Shown: piece by piece, positions 20,301 to 28,060 of the stretch
Layout of the letters: each line of letters begins with the position of its first letter
Position numbering within the stretch: the first letter of the stretch is position 1
NCBI GenBank assembly: GCA_963794475.1
Contig: CAWCDW010000006.1
Coordinates: 1 to 64,000 of the forward strand
Direction of reading: 5' to 3'
Source of the DNA: GAS188 sp963794475
GTDB taxonomy: Bacteria > Pseudomonadota > Alphaproteobacteria > Rhizobiales > Beijerinckiaceae
Length of the DNA stretch: 64,000 nucleotides
Notes under the pieces: generated by a model
Databases searched by the model: none
The model's input: only the letters and a program-made list of their open reading frames with translations
Told to the model about the DNA's origin: nothing
Translations under genes and position numbers: made by a program

Positions 20301-20695
20301 GTTACGGCGCTGACACAGCCCTTTTGAAACGCCCCGATGACGTCGCTTAGATCCTCCGGGTCGAGGCGAGCGGACATCTCCGTTGAGCCCACGAGGTCGC
20401 AGAACATAACAGTAAGCTGCCGACGCTCGGCATCGGTAGCTCGTGCAGCGGAGACCGAGGCCAGCGTCGGGTCCGGTTCATCCGAGGCATCGGCGGCCAG
20501 GGTCGATGCTGTTTCAGATTTCAGGGCCGCGATCGCCGCAAGCAGTTTGCGGCGGTGACCGACCGAGGTCACGCCGATGCTGATCAGGTCGTCGGCCGTC
20601 AGCTCCAAAAGGACTTGGTCATCGACATCGTTGTCGTGGAATGCGGGCGCGTATTGTTCGAGCGCCAAGCCGCGCAGCCACGCCGCTACGTCCAT
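17303..20695 (-). CDS. SAM domain / class III adenylate cyclase / AAA ATPase / TPR protein
   Basis: A 1130-residue cytoplasmic signalling protein. An N-terminal SAM-like domain (1-62, AAWLRGLALEQYAPAF) precedes a class III nucleotide cyclase domain with metal-binding Asp100 and Asp144, Lys140, and the transition-state pair Asn218/Arg222 (LNLAAR), so it looks active. An ATPase follows with Walker A SAPAGFGKS (317-325) and Walker B-like VLVLFEDTHWFD. The last 500 residues are helical repeats of the TPR type. This architecture is common in rhizobia; the ligand sensed is unknown. GAGGA lies upstream of the ATG. The gene stands alone on its strand. Confidence 0.88.
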   Translation of the reverse strand: MDVAAWLRGLALEQYAPAFHDNDVDDQVLLELTADDLISIGVTSVGHRRKLLAAIAALKSETASTLAADASDEPDPTLASVSAARATDAERRQLTVMFCDLVGSTEMSARLDPEDLSDVIGAFQKGCVSAVTGFGGSVAKYMGDGALVYFGYPQAHEDDAERAIRAGLALIDAMAVIRVSFPALPQVRVGIATGVVVVGELIGEGSSQERVAVGEALNLAARIQSVASADSVVVAELTRRLAGAAFEYEDLGLQELKGILGAARLWRVISESRARGRFNSRVVKDLTPLVGRTEEIALLHRRWDHAKDGDGQLILLSAPAGFGKSRITQAFRERLDDPSVACLQYFGSPFHVNSAFYPFIRQLEWAAGIVRTDTGPRKLDKLEAVLENSAEDGTETAALMADLLSIPFGERYPPLQLTEAVQKQRTMEVLEEQLVVLSRRDAVLVLFEDTHWFDPTSLELMDRIIRRVVDLSVMIIVTYRPEFTAPWLELGHATMLKLNHLGRSQVVELIHKTGGGKTLPEAIVEQIARKSQGVPLFIEEITRAILESGDLEEEGERYVLRQSVRDFTIPSTLQASLIARLDRLGVAKDVALTASIIGREFSYELLDAVARMSQAALLEGLEQLVRSDLLGQRGAPPQSRYIFKHALIRDAAFQSVLNARRRELHERIAEVLASRFPEVAETEPELLAHHYTEASLVDRALTYWRQAAERAAARLAYIEALGHVDRAMKLVAALPASTERDEWELVFLVIEGPSRMALDGWDSPPAKMLYEKARAAAERLGRPAEVFRSVWGLWMGAHSSGQHARAHELLQEIYALQKQTNEPEYVVQAHHAGGSQMVAEGEPRAALIHIDQLLSNYRVDVHGNLALTYGAHDPGCCSLGMRALSLMMLGHLDQVEDTLREALDLGHCLDHKPSLAQAHMFCAETFIILNRSKEAAGHLNICVPLAEKYSLANYLIPAKIMQGWVLVQQGEVEAGVHQAETALETLKSFPSRRFHLPIRIGIVGLTKVAAGDPAGALALFEAALDVASTTGERWYEPELLRFKAEMLLSQPKQRAREAEQCLKAAIALAQQQAAKFWELRATTALAKLRAHQGRSSEAHDLLAPVYGCFTEGFGTLDLKQALALLNELHA

Positions 20696-21002
20696 CCATT
20701 AATCCTCGGCCTGCGAAAACCGGCAACCCCTCATGAATGACGATAGACGTCTGCCCTCTAAGTTGCCAGCTGCGGCGCCGAAATAGGCGTATTATCGGGT
20801 GTTGCGGCTTCAGCCGGCAATGCCAGCTGGTGTGCTGAGGCGTCGACGGCCCTATAGATCGGTTGAGTCATCGTCATTGTTGAGACCGCGTGCGGACGAG
20901 GTGGTGACGCCGCCGATTACACCTAACGCCACCACCAGCAACACGGATCTCGGGATCGGCCAACTCTGGTCGAGCATCGCCATGCGACTGTTGTGCCGTC
21001 GT
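20696..21002. other. Intergenic, nothing recognised
   Basis: About 300 bp between the cyclase start and the end of the solute-binding protein gene. No gene, hairpin or repeat was recognised; it presumably carries the cyclase promoter. Confidence 0.4.
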
Positions 21003-21830
21003 CTATTTCACGAGACGCGGCTCGCCGACTTCAGCTCCCGATGGATCGAGCTCATGAGACTTGAGAATCTCCGCCATGCCGCCGTTCTTGTGCAATTGCT
21101 GGATGGCATCGTCGAGCGCGGCGCCAAACTCCGGGTTCGATTTGCTATAGATGATGTTCGCCTGTGCGGCCTGTATCGACGCCTGCACGCGCTGATCTGG
21201 CTCGCCGACTTTGATCTGGATGCCAGGATAACCGCCCCGCTTTTGGGCGTAGACGCCAGTTGCATAGGCATCGACCGCGGCCTCGATGCGCCCGGCGGTG
21301 AGGTCTTGCGCCAAGGCCACCGGATTCGGATAGAGAACGAGATTGGAGCCAAGAAGCTTCTGTAGTTCAGCTACCCACAAGAAGCCGGAGACCGTGCCAA
21401 CCTTCTTGCCGATCAGATCCTCAACCTTTGAAATCCCCGTCTTGGAGTAGATGCCCATCTGATCGAGATACGTGGGATAGGACAGTCCCATGACCTTGGC
21501 GCGTTCGGCCGTGCGATACCAATCGCCGGTCGCAACATCCGCCTTACCCGAGACCACATATTGAACTGTCGCGGCTGGGTCGACCACGACCGGAGCGATG
21601 GCTAGGCAATTCGCGGCCGCGAAGCGCTTGACGATGTCACTGTCGACGCCGCCGATCGTCTTTCCGTCCGACGAGGCCGTGGTAAACGGCGGATATTCAT
21701 AAATGGCAACTGTGACTTTGCCCGGCTCGACTGTCTTAAATTGATGAGCGGGTTTGCAGTCATCCGCCCAAGCCGACGAACCCGCGCAAGCTGCCGCGAT
21801 GATCGCCACTCCAAAAACCTTGCGTAACAT
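21003..21830 (-). CDS. Polar amino-acid-type ABC transporter substrate-binding protein
   Basis: A 275-residue periplasmic binding protein of the amino-acid (SBP_bac_3) class. The signal peptide MLRKVFGVAIIAAACAGSSA-WA is clear, then VTVAIYEYPPFTTASSDGKT and GVDSDIVKRFAAANCL form lobe 1. A longer frame opens at 22064, but the ATG at 21830 has AGGAAAG just upstream and yields the signal peptide. It is the last gene of an operon with two permeases, an ATPase and a flavin oxidoreductase. The substrate is not deducible; the enzyme neighbour hints at a methylated or cyclic amine, but that is inference. Confidence 0.88.
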   Translation of the reverse strand: MLRKVFGVAIIAAACAGSSAWADDCKPAHQFKTVEPGKVTVAIYEYPPFTTASSDGKTIGGVDSDIVKRFAAANCLAIAPVVVDPAATVQYVVSGKADVATGDWYRTAERAKVMGLSYPTYLDQMGIYSKTGISKVEDLIGKKVGTVSGFLWVAELQKLLGSNLVLYPNPVALAQDLTAGRIEAAVDAYATGVYAQKRGGYPGIQIKVGEPDQRVQASIQAAQANIIYSKSNPEFGAALDDAIQQLHKNGGMAEILKSHELDPSGAEVGEPRLVK

Positions 21831-21889
21831 GGTCTTTCCTTTCCTGTGGTTGCACAAAGTTGGCGCTCCGCTACTCGAGCGCTTAAAAG

Positions 21890-22549
21890 TCACGCCGCAT
21901 GTCGCCCGAGCCGACCTTCTAGGGCGGAGACGGCCATGTTGGCAGGAATACAAATGACAGCGTAGAGCAATCCAGCCAGCACCAGGATCGACATGTATCG
22001 AAAGGTGTTGGAGCCTATCACATAGGCCTGACTGACGAGTTCCGGCAAAGCGATCGCAAAGCACAGGGAGGACGCCTGCAACATGAGGATCGAGAAGCTG
22101 AACAGCGGTGGTACGGAGACGCGAAGACCTTGCGGCAGTATCACAAATCTGAGAGCGTCGAGACCGCTCAGGCCGATCGCCGCGGCCGCTTCCTTCTGGC
22201 CATGCGGCACCGCGTCGAGTCCGGCGCGGATGATCTCGCTCGTGTAGGCGCCAGTGGTGCAGGCGAGCGCGAGAGTTGCGGAGGCGAAAGAGGACAGCGC
22301 CAGACCTGCATTGGGCAGTCCGAAATAAGCGAATTGCAACAGGATCAGCGCCGGCGCCCCGCGGCCAATTTCAACGACGACGAGTCCGGTCGCCCGAACA
22401 GCACGGCTCTTCGATTGAACGACCAAGGCGAGGACAAGGCCCAACGGAATGCCCAACGCGAGACAAGCGACGGTGACTTCGACGCTCAGTCTGAGCCCGT
22501 CGAGCAGCGAGGGAAGCCATTCGCGCCAGAAGTCCAACAGCTCGATCAC
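21890..22549 (-). CDS. Amino-acid ABC transporter permease (HisM/ArtQ-like), gene 2
   Basis: A roughly 219-residue inner-membrane permease of the His/Glu/Gln family. The coupling motif TSEIIRAGLDAVPHGQKEAA and VILPQGLRVSVPPL, which contact the ATPase, are clear, with about five hydrophobic helices. The GTG at 22549 is preferred because it overlaps the upstream permease stop by four bases (GTGA). An ATG at 22585 would overlap that gene by 40 bases. Confidence 0.88.
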   Translation of the reverse strand: MIELLDFWREWLPSLLDGLRLSVEVTVACLALGIPLGLVLALVVQSKSRAVRATGLVVVEIGRGAPALILLQFAYFGLPNAGLALSSFASATLALACTTGAYTSEIIRAGLDAVPHGQKEAAAAIGLSGLDALRFVILPQGLRVSVPPLFSFSILMLQASSLCFAIALPELVSQAYVIGSNTFRYMSILVLAGLLYAVICIPANMAVSALEGRLGRHAA

Positions 22550-23190
22550 CGGGCCACCCTTGCTCGAAGACGAACGTCGACCCATCGCGTCGCCCAGGCC
22601 ATCGGAAGACTGATGAGGATGTAAAGCAGGCCCGCGATGGCATAGACGTCGAGACTATGGAACGTGCGCTGCGAGGTGTGATACGCTTGAAAGGCGATCT
22701 CATTGACGCCGATCGTGGAGGAAATTGCCGAGTCCTTTAGCAGCCCAATGGCGTATGTCGCACCTGAGGGAAGGGCGACCCGCAGCAGCTGCGGCCCTAT
22801 CACATCGATGAACCGATGCCGCGACGATAGGTTCAGCGCAAACGCCGCCTCCCACTGCCCGTGATGAATGGCCGTGACAGCGCCACGGTAGATCTCCGCC
22901 ATGTTGGCCGCGGTGATCAACGCGAGCCCGGCCGTGGCAGCTTCGAACGGATCGATCTGAAAGTAACCAAAGCCGATCCCAAAAAATATAAGGAACAGCC
23001 AAACGATTGGGGGGATCGCGCGCAGTGCGAGGGTGAGCGAGCCGCCCAGAGAGCGAACGGCTCCATAACGCGAGAAGCGCATCGCACAGAGAGGCATGCC
23101 GATCAAAGCGCCGAGCGCGAACGCCGCGGCAGTTACGGCCAGAGTCCACGGTATGCCCATCGCGATGGCGCGAAAGATTTCGATCGTCAT
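22546..23190 (-). CDS. Amino-acid ABC transporter permease, gene 1
   Basis: A 214-residue permease partner of the gene above. Hydrophobic helices include GIPWTLAVTAAAFALGALIG and IVWLFLIFFGIGFG. The EAA-type loop is AEIYRGAVTAIHHGQWEAAF. It normally forms a heterodimer with the second permease. The ATG at 23190 overlaps the ATPase stop by four bases (ATGA), so all three genes are translationally coupled. Confidence 0.88.
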   Translation of the reverse strand: MTIEIFRAIAMGIPWTLAVTAAAFALGALIGMPLCAMRFSRYGAVRSLGGSLTLALRAIPPIVWLFLIFFGIGFGYFQIDPFEAATAGLALITAANMAEIYRGAVTAIHHGQWEAAFALNLSSRHRFIDVIGPQLLRVALPSGATYAIGLLKDSAISSTIGVNEIAFQAYHTSQRTFHSLDVYAIAGLLYILISLPMAWATRWVDVRLRARVAR

Positions 23191-23987
23191 CGGTCGACCA
23201 CCGCATGGAGAAAGCGTTTGGCTCGCTCCGTAGCAGGGTTGCGCATCACCTGCGCGCTCGTCCCCTCCTCCACGATGCGACCTTCCGCCATGACGATGAC
23301 GCGATCTGAGACGCTTTCGGCAAAATGCATCTCATGGGTCACGACAATCATCGTCATGCCGTTCTCCGCGAGTTCGCGCATTACCGCGAGAACTTCCAAG
23401 CCGAGCTCCGGATCAAGCGCCGAAGTCGGCTCGTCAAACAGCATAAGCTGCGGCTCGAGGGCGAGCGCGCGCGCGATCGCGATCCGCTGCTGCTGACCTC
23501 CAGAGCAGCGGTTAGGGTATTGGTCCGCTTTGTCTGCAAGCCCGACTCGCGAGAGCAGCTGCAATGAAACCTCGTCCGCTTGCTTGCGAGTGCGGCCCAT
23601 CACACGCTCCTGAGCAAGGGTGACATTGCGCAGCACGGTCAGATGCGGAAAAAGATTAAACGACTGGAAGACCATGCCGACCGAGCGGCGCAGCCGCATC
23701 AGATCCCGTCGTGATGGCTCGCGGCCAGCCTCGATGACGACATCCCCAAGCGCGACGCGGCCTGACGTCGGCGGCTCGAGTTGATTGATGCAGCGAAGCA
23801 GCGTGCTCTTGCCGGAACCGCTCGGCCCGATGATCGCCACGACCTCACCAGTGCTGACCTTAAGATCGACGTTGCATAGCGCTTCAAGCGATCCATAGCG
23901 TTTGCAGATCCCATCGAGCCGCAGCAGAGGCTCGTCGACCGCTGTTGGCTGCGAGCTTTTGCTTTCCAGAACAGGAGTGCCGCTCAT
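23187..23987 (-). CDS. Amino-acid ABC transporter ATPase (GlnQ/HisP-like)
   Basis: A 266-residue ATPase that drives the transporter from the cytoplasmic face. Walker A is GPSGSGKST, the Q-loop is VGMVFQSFNLFPHLTV, the signature is CSGGQQQRIAIARAL (Cys in place of Leu), and Walker B is LMLFDEPTSALDPE. The H-loop is VVTHEM. All key residues are present. It starts 6 bases after the flavin oxidoreductase stop. It could in principle also serve the ATPase-less transporter at 30685-33703, but nothing in the sequence proves that. Confidence 0.92.
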   Translation of the reverse strand: MSGTPVLESKSSQPTAVDEPLLRLDGICKRYGSLEALCNVDLKVSTGEVVAIIGPSGSGKSTLLRCINQLEPPTSGRVALGDVVIEAGREPSRRDLMRLRRSVGMVFQSFNLFPHLTVLRNVTLAQERVMGRTRKQADEVSLQLLSRVGLADKADQYPNRCSGGQQQRIAIARALALEPQLMLFDEPTSALDPELGLEVLAVMRELAENGMTMIVVTHEMHFAESVSDRVIVMAEGRIVEEGTSAQVMRNPATERAKRFLHAVVDR

Positions 23988-23993
23988 GGGCGC

Positions 23994-25976
23994 TCAGGCC
24001 TTCACAATCGCTGAAACAGACGTCAGCGCGTCGCGATCGAGGCGCCGCGCCGCGTCGGCGACTGCCGCGGTCACATCCCGTGGCAACAGCGCATCCCCGA
24101 CCACGACTGTAAGCAGGCCGCGGGCCATGAGCGGCTCCACCAAATCGCGCTCGGCGACTAAATCAAGCGTTGAGACGACCACGTCGACCTCGAGGATCGA
24201 TGGGCGCGTTTCCCCAAAGACGCCGCTGAGATGCACTGTTTGCCCTTCAATTGCCGCCACCTTGCAACGATCGGCGATCATGACGCCGCGCGCGGCGCAA
24301 TCGCGGATAAGGGAATAGACGGTGGTGAGTCCCTCCCCTTCACCAGGATGAAGCATGGATGTCACGAAGCTCACGCGATTCGCGGTCTGTGAAAGCCGCT
24401 CCGCAGTCAAGAGACCCGCCAATCCCCCCATTTCGTCGCGCACAAGGATGTGGCCGGCTTGGGGCACCATATCATAGGGGCCAATCTCGGGAACGGCCCC
24501 GTCAAGCCGCGGCGCCGGCCTTAACACTGGGACTGAGCCGGTTGCAATCACCACGAGAGCCGGCGTCTGCGACGCCAGGCCTTCCACAGTCGCGCATTCG
24601 CCGAGCCGTACCGTCACTCCGAGCCGTGCGACTTCATCTTCCCACCAGTCAATCAGCCGCAAGAATTCGCGGCGCGAAGGCGTTTGCGACCACCGCGCCA
24701 TCTGACCCCCGATGTTTTGTTCGCGTTCGATCAGGGACGTGGTCCAGCCGCCGATTGCAAGACGACGAGCGGCCTCAAGGCCCGCGGGACCGCCCCCAAC
24801 CACTACAGCGCGCCGGGCATCGCCCCAGTGCTCGGCAGGTCCACGGCCGGGTCGGCCCACATCGGGGTTGGCGAGACAGGTCAGCGGCTGGTGAGCCAAA
24901 AGCGAGTTGATGCACACATTTGCGCCAATGCACGGTCTGACGCTTGCCGATCCGCCGACCGCGCGAGACTTTGGCATCAATTCTGGATCGGCGATATGCG
25001 CGCGCACCATGCCGACGAGATCGGCGTCGCCGGACGCAAGGATCTCTTCCGCCAGCGCCAGCGTCGTCACCCGCCCGACAGTGGCGACCGGCAAGTCGAC
25101 AGCCGACTTCACCGCGCGCGCCAAATGACGAAAGAGGCCAAATGGCGCAGGGGTCGGCGGCCAGTGATCGACGCGTGGGAGCTTCAAGGTATTGTTGCCG
25201 GCCGTAACGCTGATGTAGTCGATATCGCATCGTGCCACGAGGGTCTGGGCAATCGCGGCTGCTTCCTGAGCATCGATGCCCCCTTCGGTAAGTTCGTCGC
25301 CTGGCAGGCGAACCCCGATGATCGCCTCGGGTCCCATCGCGGCGCGGACCGCGGCGACAACCTCCCGCGGGTACAAGGTGCGCTCTTCGCGATCGCCGCC
25401 ATATCGATCCGCGCGCCGGTTCATCAGCGGCGATAGGAAGCTCGCCAACAACATGCCATGCGCCATCGTCACTTCGACGCCGTCCAGCCCGCCGTCGCGG
25501 CAACGTTGCGCGGCAGCGCGATAGGCCTCCACGATCTCCGCAAGCTCATCCACCGAAGCCTGCCGAGCAGTGCGCTGCGTTATTTCCGAACGCACGGCAG
25601 AAGCGCTGACGATCGCATCGCCAGAGGTCTCCATCGCGCCGACGTGGGCGAGTTGAGCGAGCATCAGACCGCCTTCCTCATGCACCGCAGCCGCTAAGCA
25701 ACGATAGCCGGGGACAATGCGATCATCGATGTTGACCAGGGTCAGCCCGTCCGCCCAGACATCGGACCACATGACGGGTGTTGCGCCGGTGATCTGCATG
25801 CCCAGCCCCGCGCGGGCGCGTTGGCGATGATAGGCGATGTAGCGTTCGCCGGGTAAGCCGTCGTCAGCGAGTCCCGGTTGATGCGCCGGCAAATAGACAC
25901 GGCTGCGCAGCGTCTTGCCGCGGAGCCGCAACTCACGGGCGACATGATGAAAAGAAACGATTTTTGCTGTCGTCAT
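23994..25976 (-). CDS. Old-yellow-enzyme / 2,4-dienoyl-CoA reductase-like flavin oxidoreductase
   Basis: A 660-residue protein with an FMN-binding TIM barrel (about 1-340), an iron-sulfur segment and a C-terminal FAD/NAD domain (VVVGGGPAGLEAA near 390). This is the layout of trimethylamine dehydrogenase, dienoyl-CoA reductase and N-demethylases. Visible barrel residues include LAHVGAME (His111) and FLSPLMNRRADRYGGD. The cluster motif reads CIGANVC ... C: Cys349, Cys355 and Cys367 are present, but Ala352 stands where trimethylamine dehydrogenase has the second ligand. The ATG at 25976 has GGA upstream. It is first in an operon with an ABC importer, so it may act on the imported solute. Confidence 0.85.
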   Translation of the reverse strand: MTTAKIVSFHHVARELRLRGKTLRSRVYLPAHQPGLADDGLPGERYIAYHRQRARAGLGMQITGATPVMWSDVWADGLTLVNIDDRIVPGYRCLAAAVHEEGGLMLAQLAHVGAMETSGDAIVSASAVRSEITQRTARQASVDELAEIVEAYRAAAQRCRDGGLDGVEVTMAHGMLLASFLSPLMNRRADRYGGDREERTLYPREVVAAVRAAMGPEAIIGVRLPGDELTEGGIDAQEAAAIAQTLVARCDIDYISVTAGNNTLKLPRVDHWPPTPAPFGLFRHLARAVKSAVDLPVATVGRVTTLALAEEILASGDADLVGMVRAHIADPELMPKSRAVGGSASVRPCIGANVCINSLLAHQPLTCLANPDVGRPGRGPAEHWGDARRAVVVGGGPAGLEAARRLAIGGWTTSLIEREQNIGGQMARWSQTPSRREFLRLIDWWEDEVARLGVTVRLGECATVEGLASQTPALVVIATGSVPVLRPAPRLDGAVPEIGPYDMVPQAGHILVRDEMGGLAGLLTAERLSQTANRVSFVTSMLHPGEGEGLTTVYSLIRDCAARGVMIADRCKVAAIEGQTVHLSGVFGETRPSILEVDVVVSTLDLVAERDLVEPLMARGLLTVVVGDALLPRDVTAAVADAARRLDRDALTSVSAIVKA

Positions 25977-26004
25977 CGTTTTTCCATCCGTCGCGGTCGG
26001 GATC

Positions 26005-26559
26005 ATGCCGCTGGCCAAGCGTATCAATCTCGCTAGGACAAGCTTCTATTGGTTCTTCAAGGATCGCGAAGCGCTGCTTGAAGGGCTGATCAATCTCTGG
26101 CGCGAGAAGAATACTGGCTGCATTGCAAAGCAGGCAAGCGCTTACGCAGAAAGCGTGACGGAGGCGCTCTTCAACGTTGTGGATTGCTGGCCGAATCCCG
26201 AACTGTTTGATTCGAAATTCGAATTCGTCGTGCGCAGCCGGGCGCTACAATCGCCGCAAGTCGCTGCCGATATTCTCCACGCAGATAAGGTCCGGATCGA
26301 AGCTTTGACCGAACTCTTCGCCCGGCACGGCAATGCGCCGGCCGAGGCTGACGTCATCGCAGACATCGAACTGGCCGCTGCAGAATGGATAGATCTTGGC
26401 CCCCATCGTGCCGGTGACGAAATGAACCTTGGCAATCTCCCTTTGAATGGGAAGGAGAGCCGCGGCAGTTCAGACCACCGACTGGCTGGCGTGGAGCGAG
26501 AGGAAAGTCTGGAGCTCTCGTTCTATCAGAGGCCAGACCGGGTCGCTCTCCGGTGGTAA
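26005..26559 (+). pseudogene. Truncated TetR-family regulator
   Basis: The opening MPLAKRINLARTSFYWFFKD followed by REALLEGLINLW is the second half of a TetR helix-turn-helix. The usual 25-30 residues before it are missing: the frame is closed upstream at 25948, inside the oxidoreductase gene on the other strand. After about residue 130 the protein no longer looks like a TetR C-terminus (GPHRAGDEMNLGNLP), suggesting a second break near 26390. It probably once controlled the divergent oxidoreductase/transporter operon and is now unlikely to bind DNA normally. An unrecognised upstream start is possible but not seen. Confidence 0.6.
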
Positions 26560-27330
26560 GTGATTGACGCTGTCGTAGGCGATGAAGCGAGCATTCGGCA
26601 ATCCGGCGGCAATGGCTCGCCCCTGTTCGACAGGCTGCATTCTGTCGCCTCGGCAATGCAGCACGAGGCAGGGCGCCGTGACGTCGCGCAGCATGTCGGT
26701 TATGTCGATATTGTCGATGGCCTCGCGCGTGCGCGCGACGTTCCCTGGCGAAATTATTCGGCGCATATCCTCGGCGTATGACCTGCGCTCCTCCTCGCTC
26801 GAGGTTGGGACGATCACATTAGCCAGCAGATCCCTGAGGGAAGGGAACTCGTCATCCCATCCGGCTGCCATCATGGCCCTCAATGCCCTTGCCTGCTCAA
26901 GCTCCCTCTTCGAGCGGCGTTTGTTACGGCCAAGCGGAAATGCGCCGATCATTACAATCGCCGAGACGCGTTCCGGTCGACGCGCCGCGAACGCGGCCGC
27001 GATGGCCCCCCCTTGCGATAGAGCGACGATAGGAGCTCTCTCCACCTGAGCGGCATCAAAAATGCGTTCCAGGTCATCGACGAACCGCTCAAAGCTTATT
27101 TCCTTCACATTCCAGTCCGACAAGCCGTTGCCGCGTTGATCGAATCGGACAAGGCGGTATTTCGCTGCGACCGAGGTCAATAGCGGCGCTATCGCCGGAT
27201 TGCGCCAGTCAAGCTCCAAGTGACCTATCCAATTGGGCGCCTTGACGACAACCGGGCCATCGCCATTCACCGTCCAGGCGAGGCGGACCTTATCCTTGGT
27301 CGAACAGAACCTGATCTCCTGATCGCGCAT
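26470..27330 (-). CDS. Alpha/beta hydrolase, cyclase-associated type
   Basis: A 286-residue alpha/beta-fold hydrolase. The N-terminus MRDQEIRFCSTKDKVRLAWT resembles the hydrolase half of cyclase-hydrolase fusion proteins. The nucleophile elbow is ALSQGGAIAAA (Ser), the acid is in HCRGDRM and the His in VNHLPPE. The ATG at 27330 lies inside the end of the cyclase gene, overlapping it by 41 bases in another frame. The hydrolase frame stays open upstream to 27666, so a one-base change would fuse the two proteins. The substrate is unknown. Confidence 0.8.
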   Translation of the reverse strand: MRDQEIRFCSTKDKVRLAWTVNGDGPVVVKAPNWIGHLELDWRNPAIAPLLTSVAAKYRLVRFDQRGNGLSDWNVKEISFERFVDDLERIFDAAQVERAPIVALSQGGAIAAAFAARRPERVSAIVMIGAFPLGRNKRRSKRELEQARALRAMMAAGWDDEFPSLRDLLANVIVPTSSEEERRSYAEDMRRIISPGNVARTREAIDNIDITDMLRDVTAPCLVLHCRGDRMQPVEQGRAIAAGLPNARFIAYDSVNHLPPESDPVWPLIERELQTFLSLHASQSVV

Positions 27331-27883
27331 CAGGGTAATGCGACGAGGCCTTGCCGCAGAATTCGATGAAATCGACGGCGAGCACCTCGATAGGCCGAGC
27401 AAGGCCCTTGAAGCTATGCAGGCCCTCGCGCCGCAGGTGCACCGCGGCATCGTTTCCCGCAAGGTCGCAGAAGCTGCGCGAGGCGAGGATGCCTCCGGGC
27501 TCCGCCGCCGCCTGCAGGCGAGACGCAATAATGACCCCCTCGCCGAGGATGTCATTGTTGTCGATGACGACGTCGCCGGCATGTAGGCCGGCACGCAGCC
27601 GGATGGGTTCGGAAAAGCTATAAACTGGATCCGGGCGGCGCATTTCTTGCTGAACCTGAATCGCACAGCGCAGAGCCGCCCGTGCGGAGGGAAACTCGAT
27701 CAGTGCGCCGTCGCCGAGAAGCTTCACCACGCGTCCATCGGCGGCGGCAACCGCGGGCGTCACCACGGATCGATAAATGGTGTTGAGCGCGGCGAATACG
27801 CCGGCGGCGTCTTTGTGCACCAAGCTGGTGTAACCGACCACATCCAGCGCCAGGATCGCAGAAAGTCTTCGTCTCGACGTCAC
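27290..27883 (-). CDS. Class III nucleotide cyclase domain protein
   Basis: A 197-residue stand-alone cyclase domain. Asp14 (LALDVVGYTSL) and Asp58 (KLLGDGAL) are the metal ligands and Lys54 is the base-recognition residue. In GEGVIIASRLQ the transition-state Asn expected before A-S-R is Ile118, while Arg122 remains. The large cyclase at 17303 has Asn here. Activity may therefore be low or altered. The start is a GTG at 27883. The C-terminus overlaps the alpha/beta-hydrolase gene; related rhizobial proteins are single fusions. Confidence 0.8.
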   Translation of the reverse strand: MTSRRRLSAILALDVVGYTSLVHKDAAGVFAALNTIYRSVVTPAVAAADGRVVKLLGDGALIEFPSARAALRCAIQVQQEMRRPDPVYSFSEPIRLRAGLHAGDVVIDNNDILGEGVIIASRLQAAAEPGGILASRSFCDLAGNDAAVHLRREGLHSFKGLARPIEVLAVDFIEFCGKASSHYPDARSGDQVLFDQG

Positions 27884-28060
27884 CGGTGCACCTACCCGAT
27901 TTGACTGGCGAGAGACACCTCAGCTTAGCGCGCTTCGGGCTTTTTGGCCACAGTTGTAAACTTGATCGCCACTCGACGATCCCAACTCTGCCTCCGTCAT
28001 CATGTTGGGCAAGAAATATCCTTCGCCAGAATATCGACAGTTCAAGGTTGAGACACTCTC

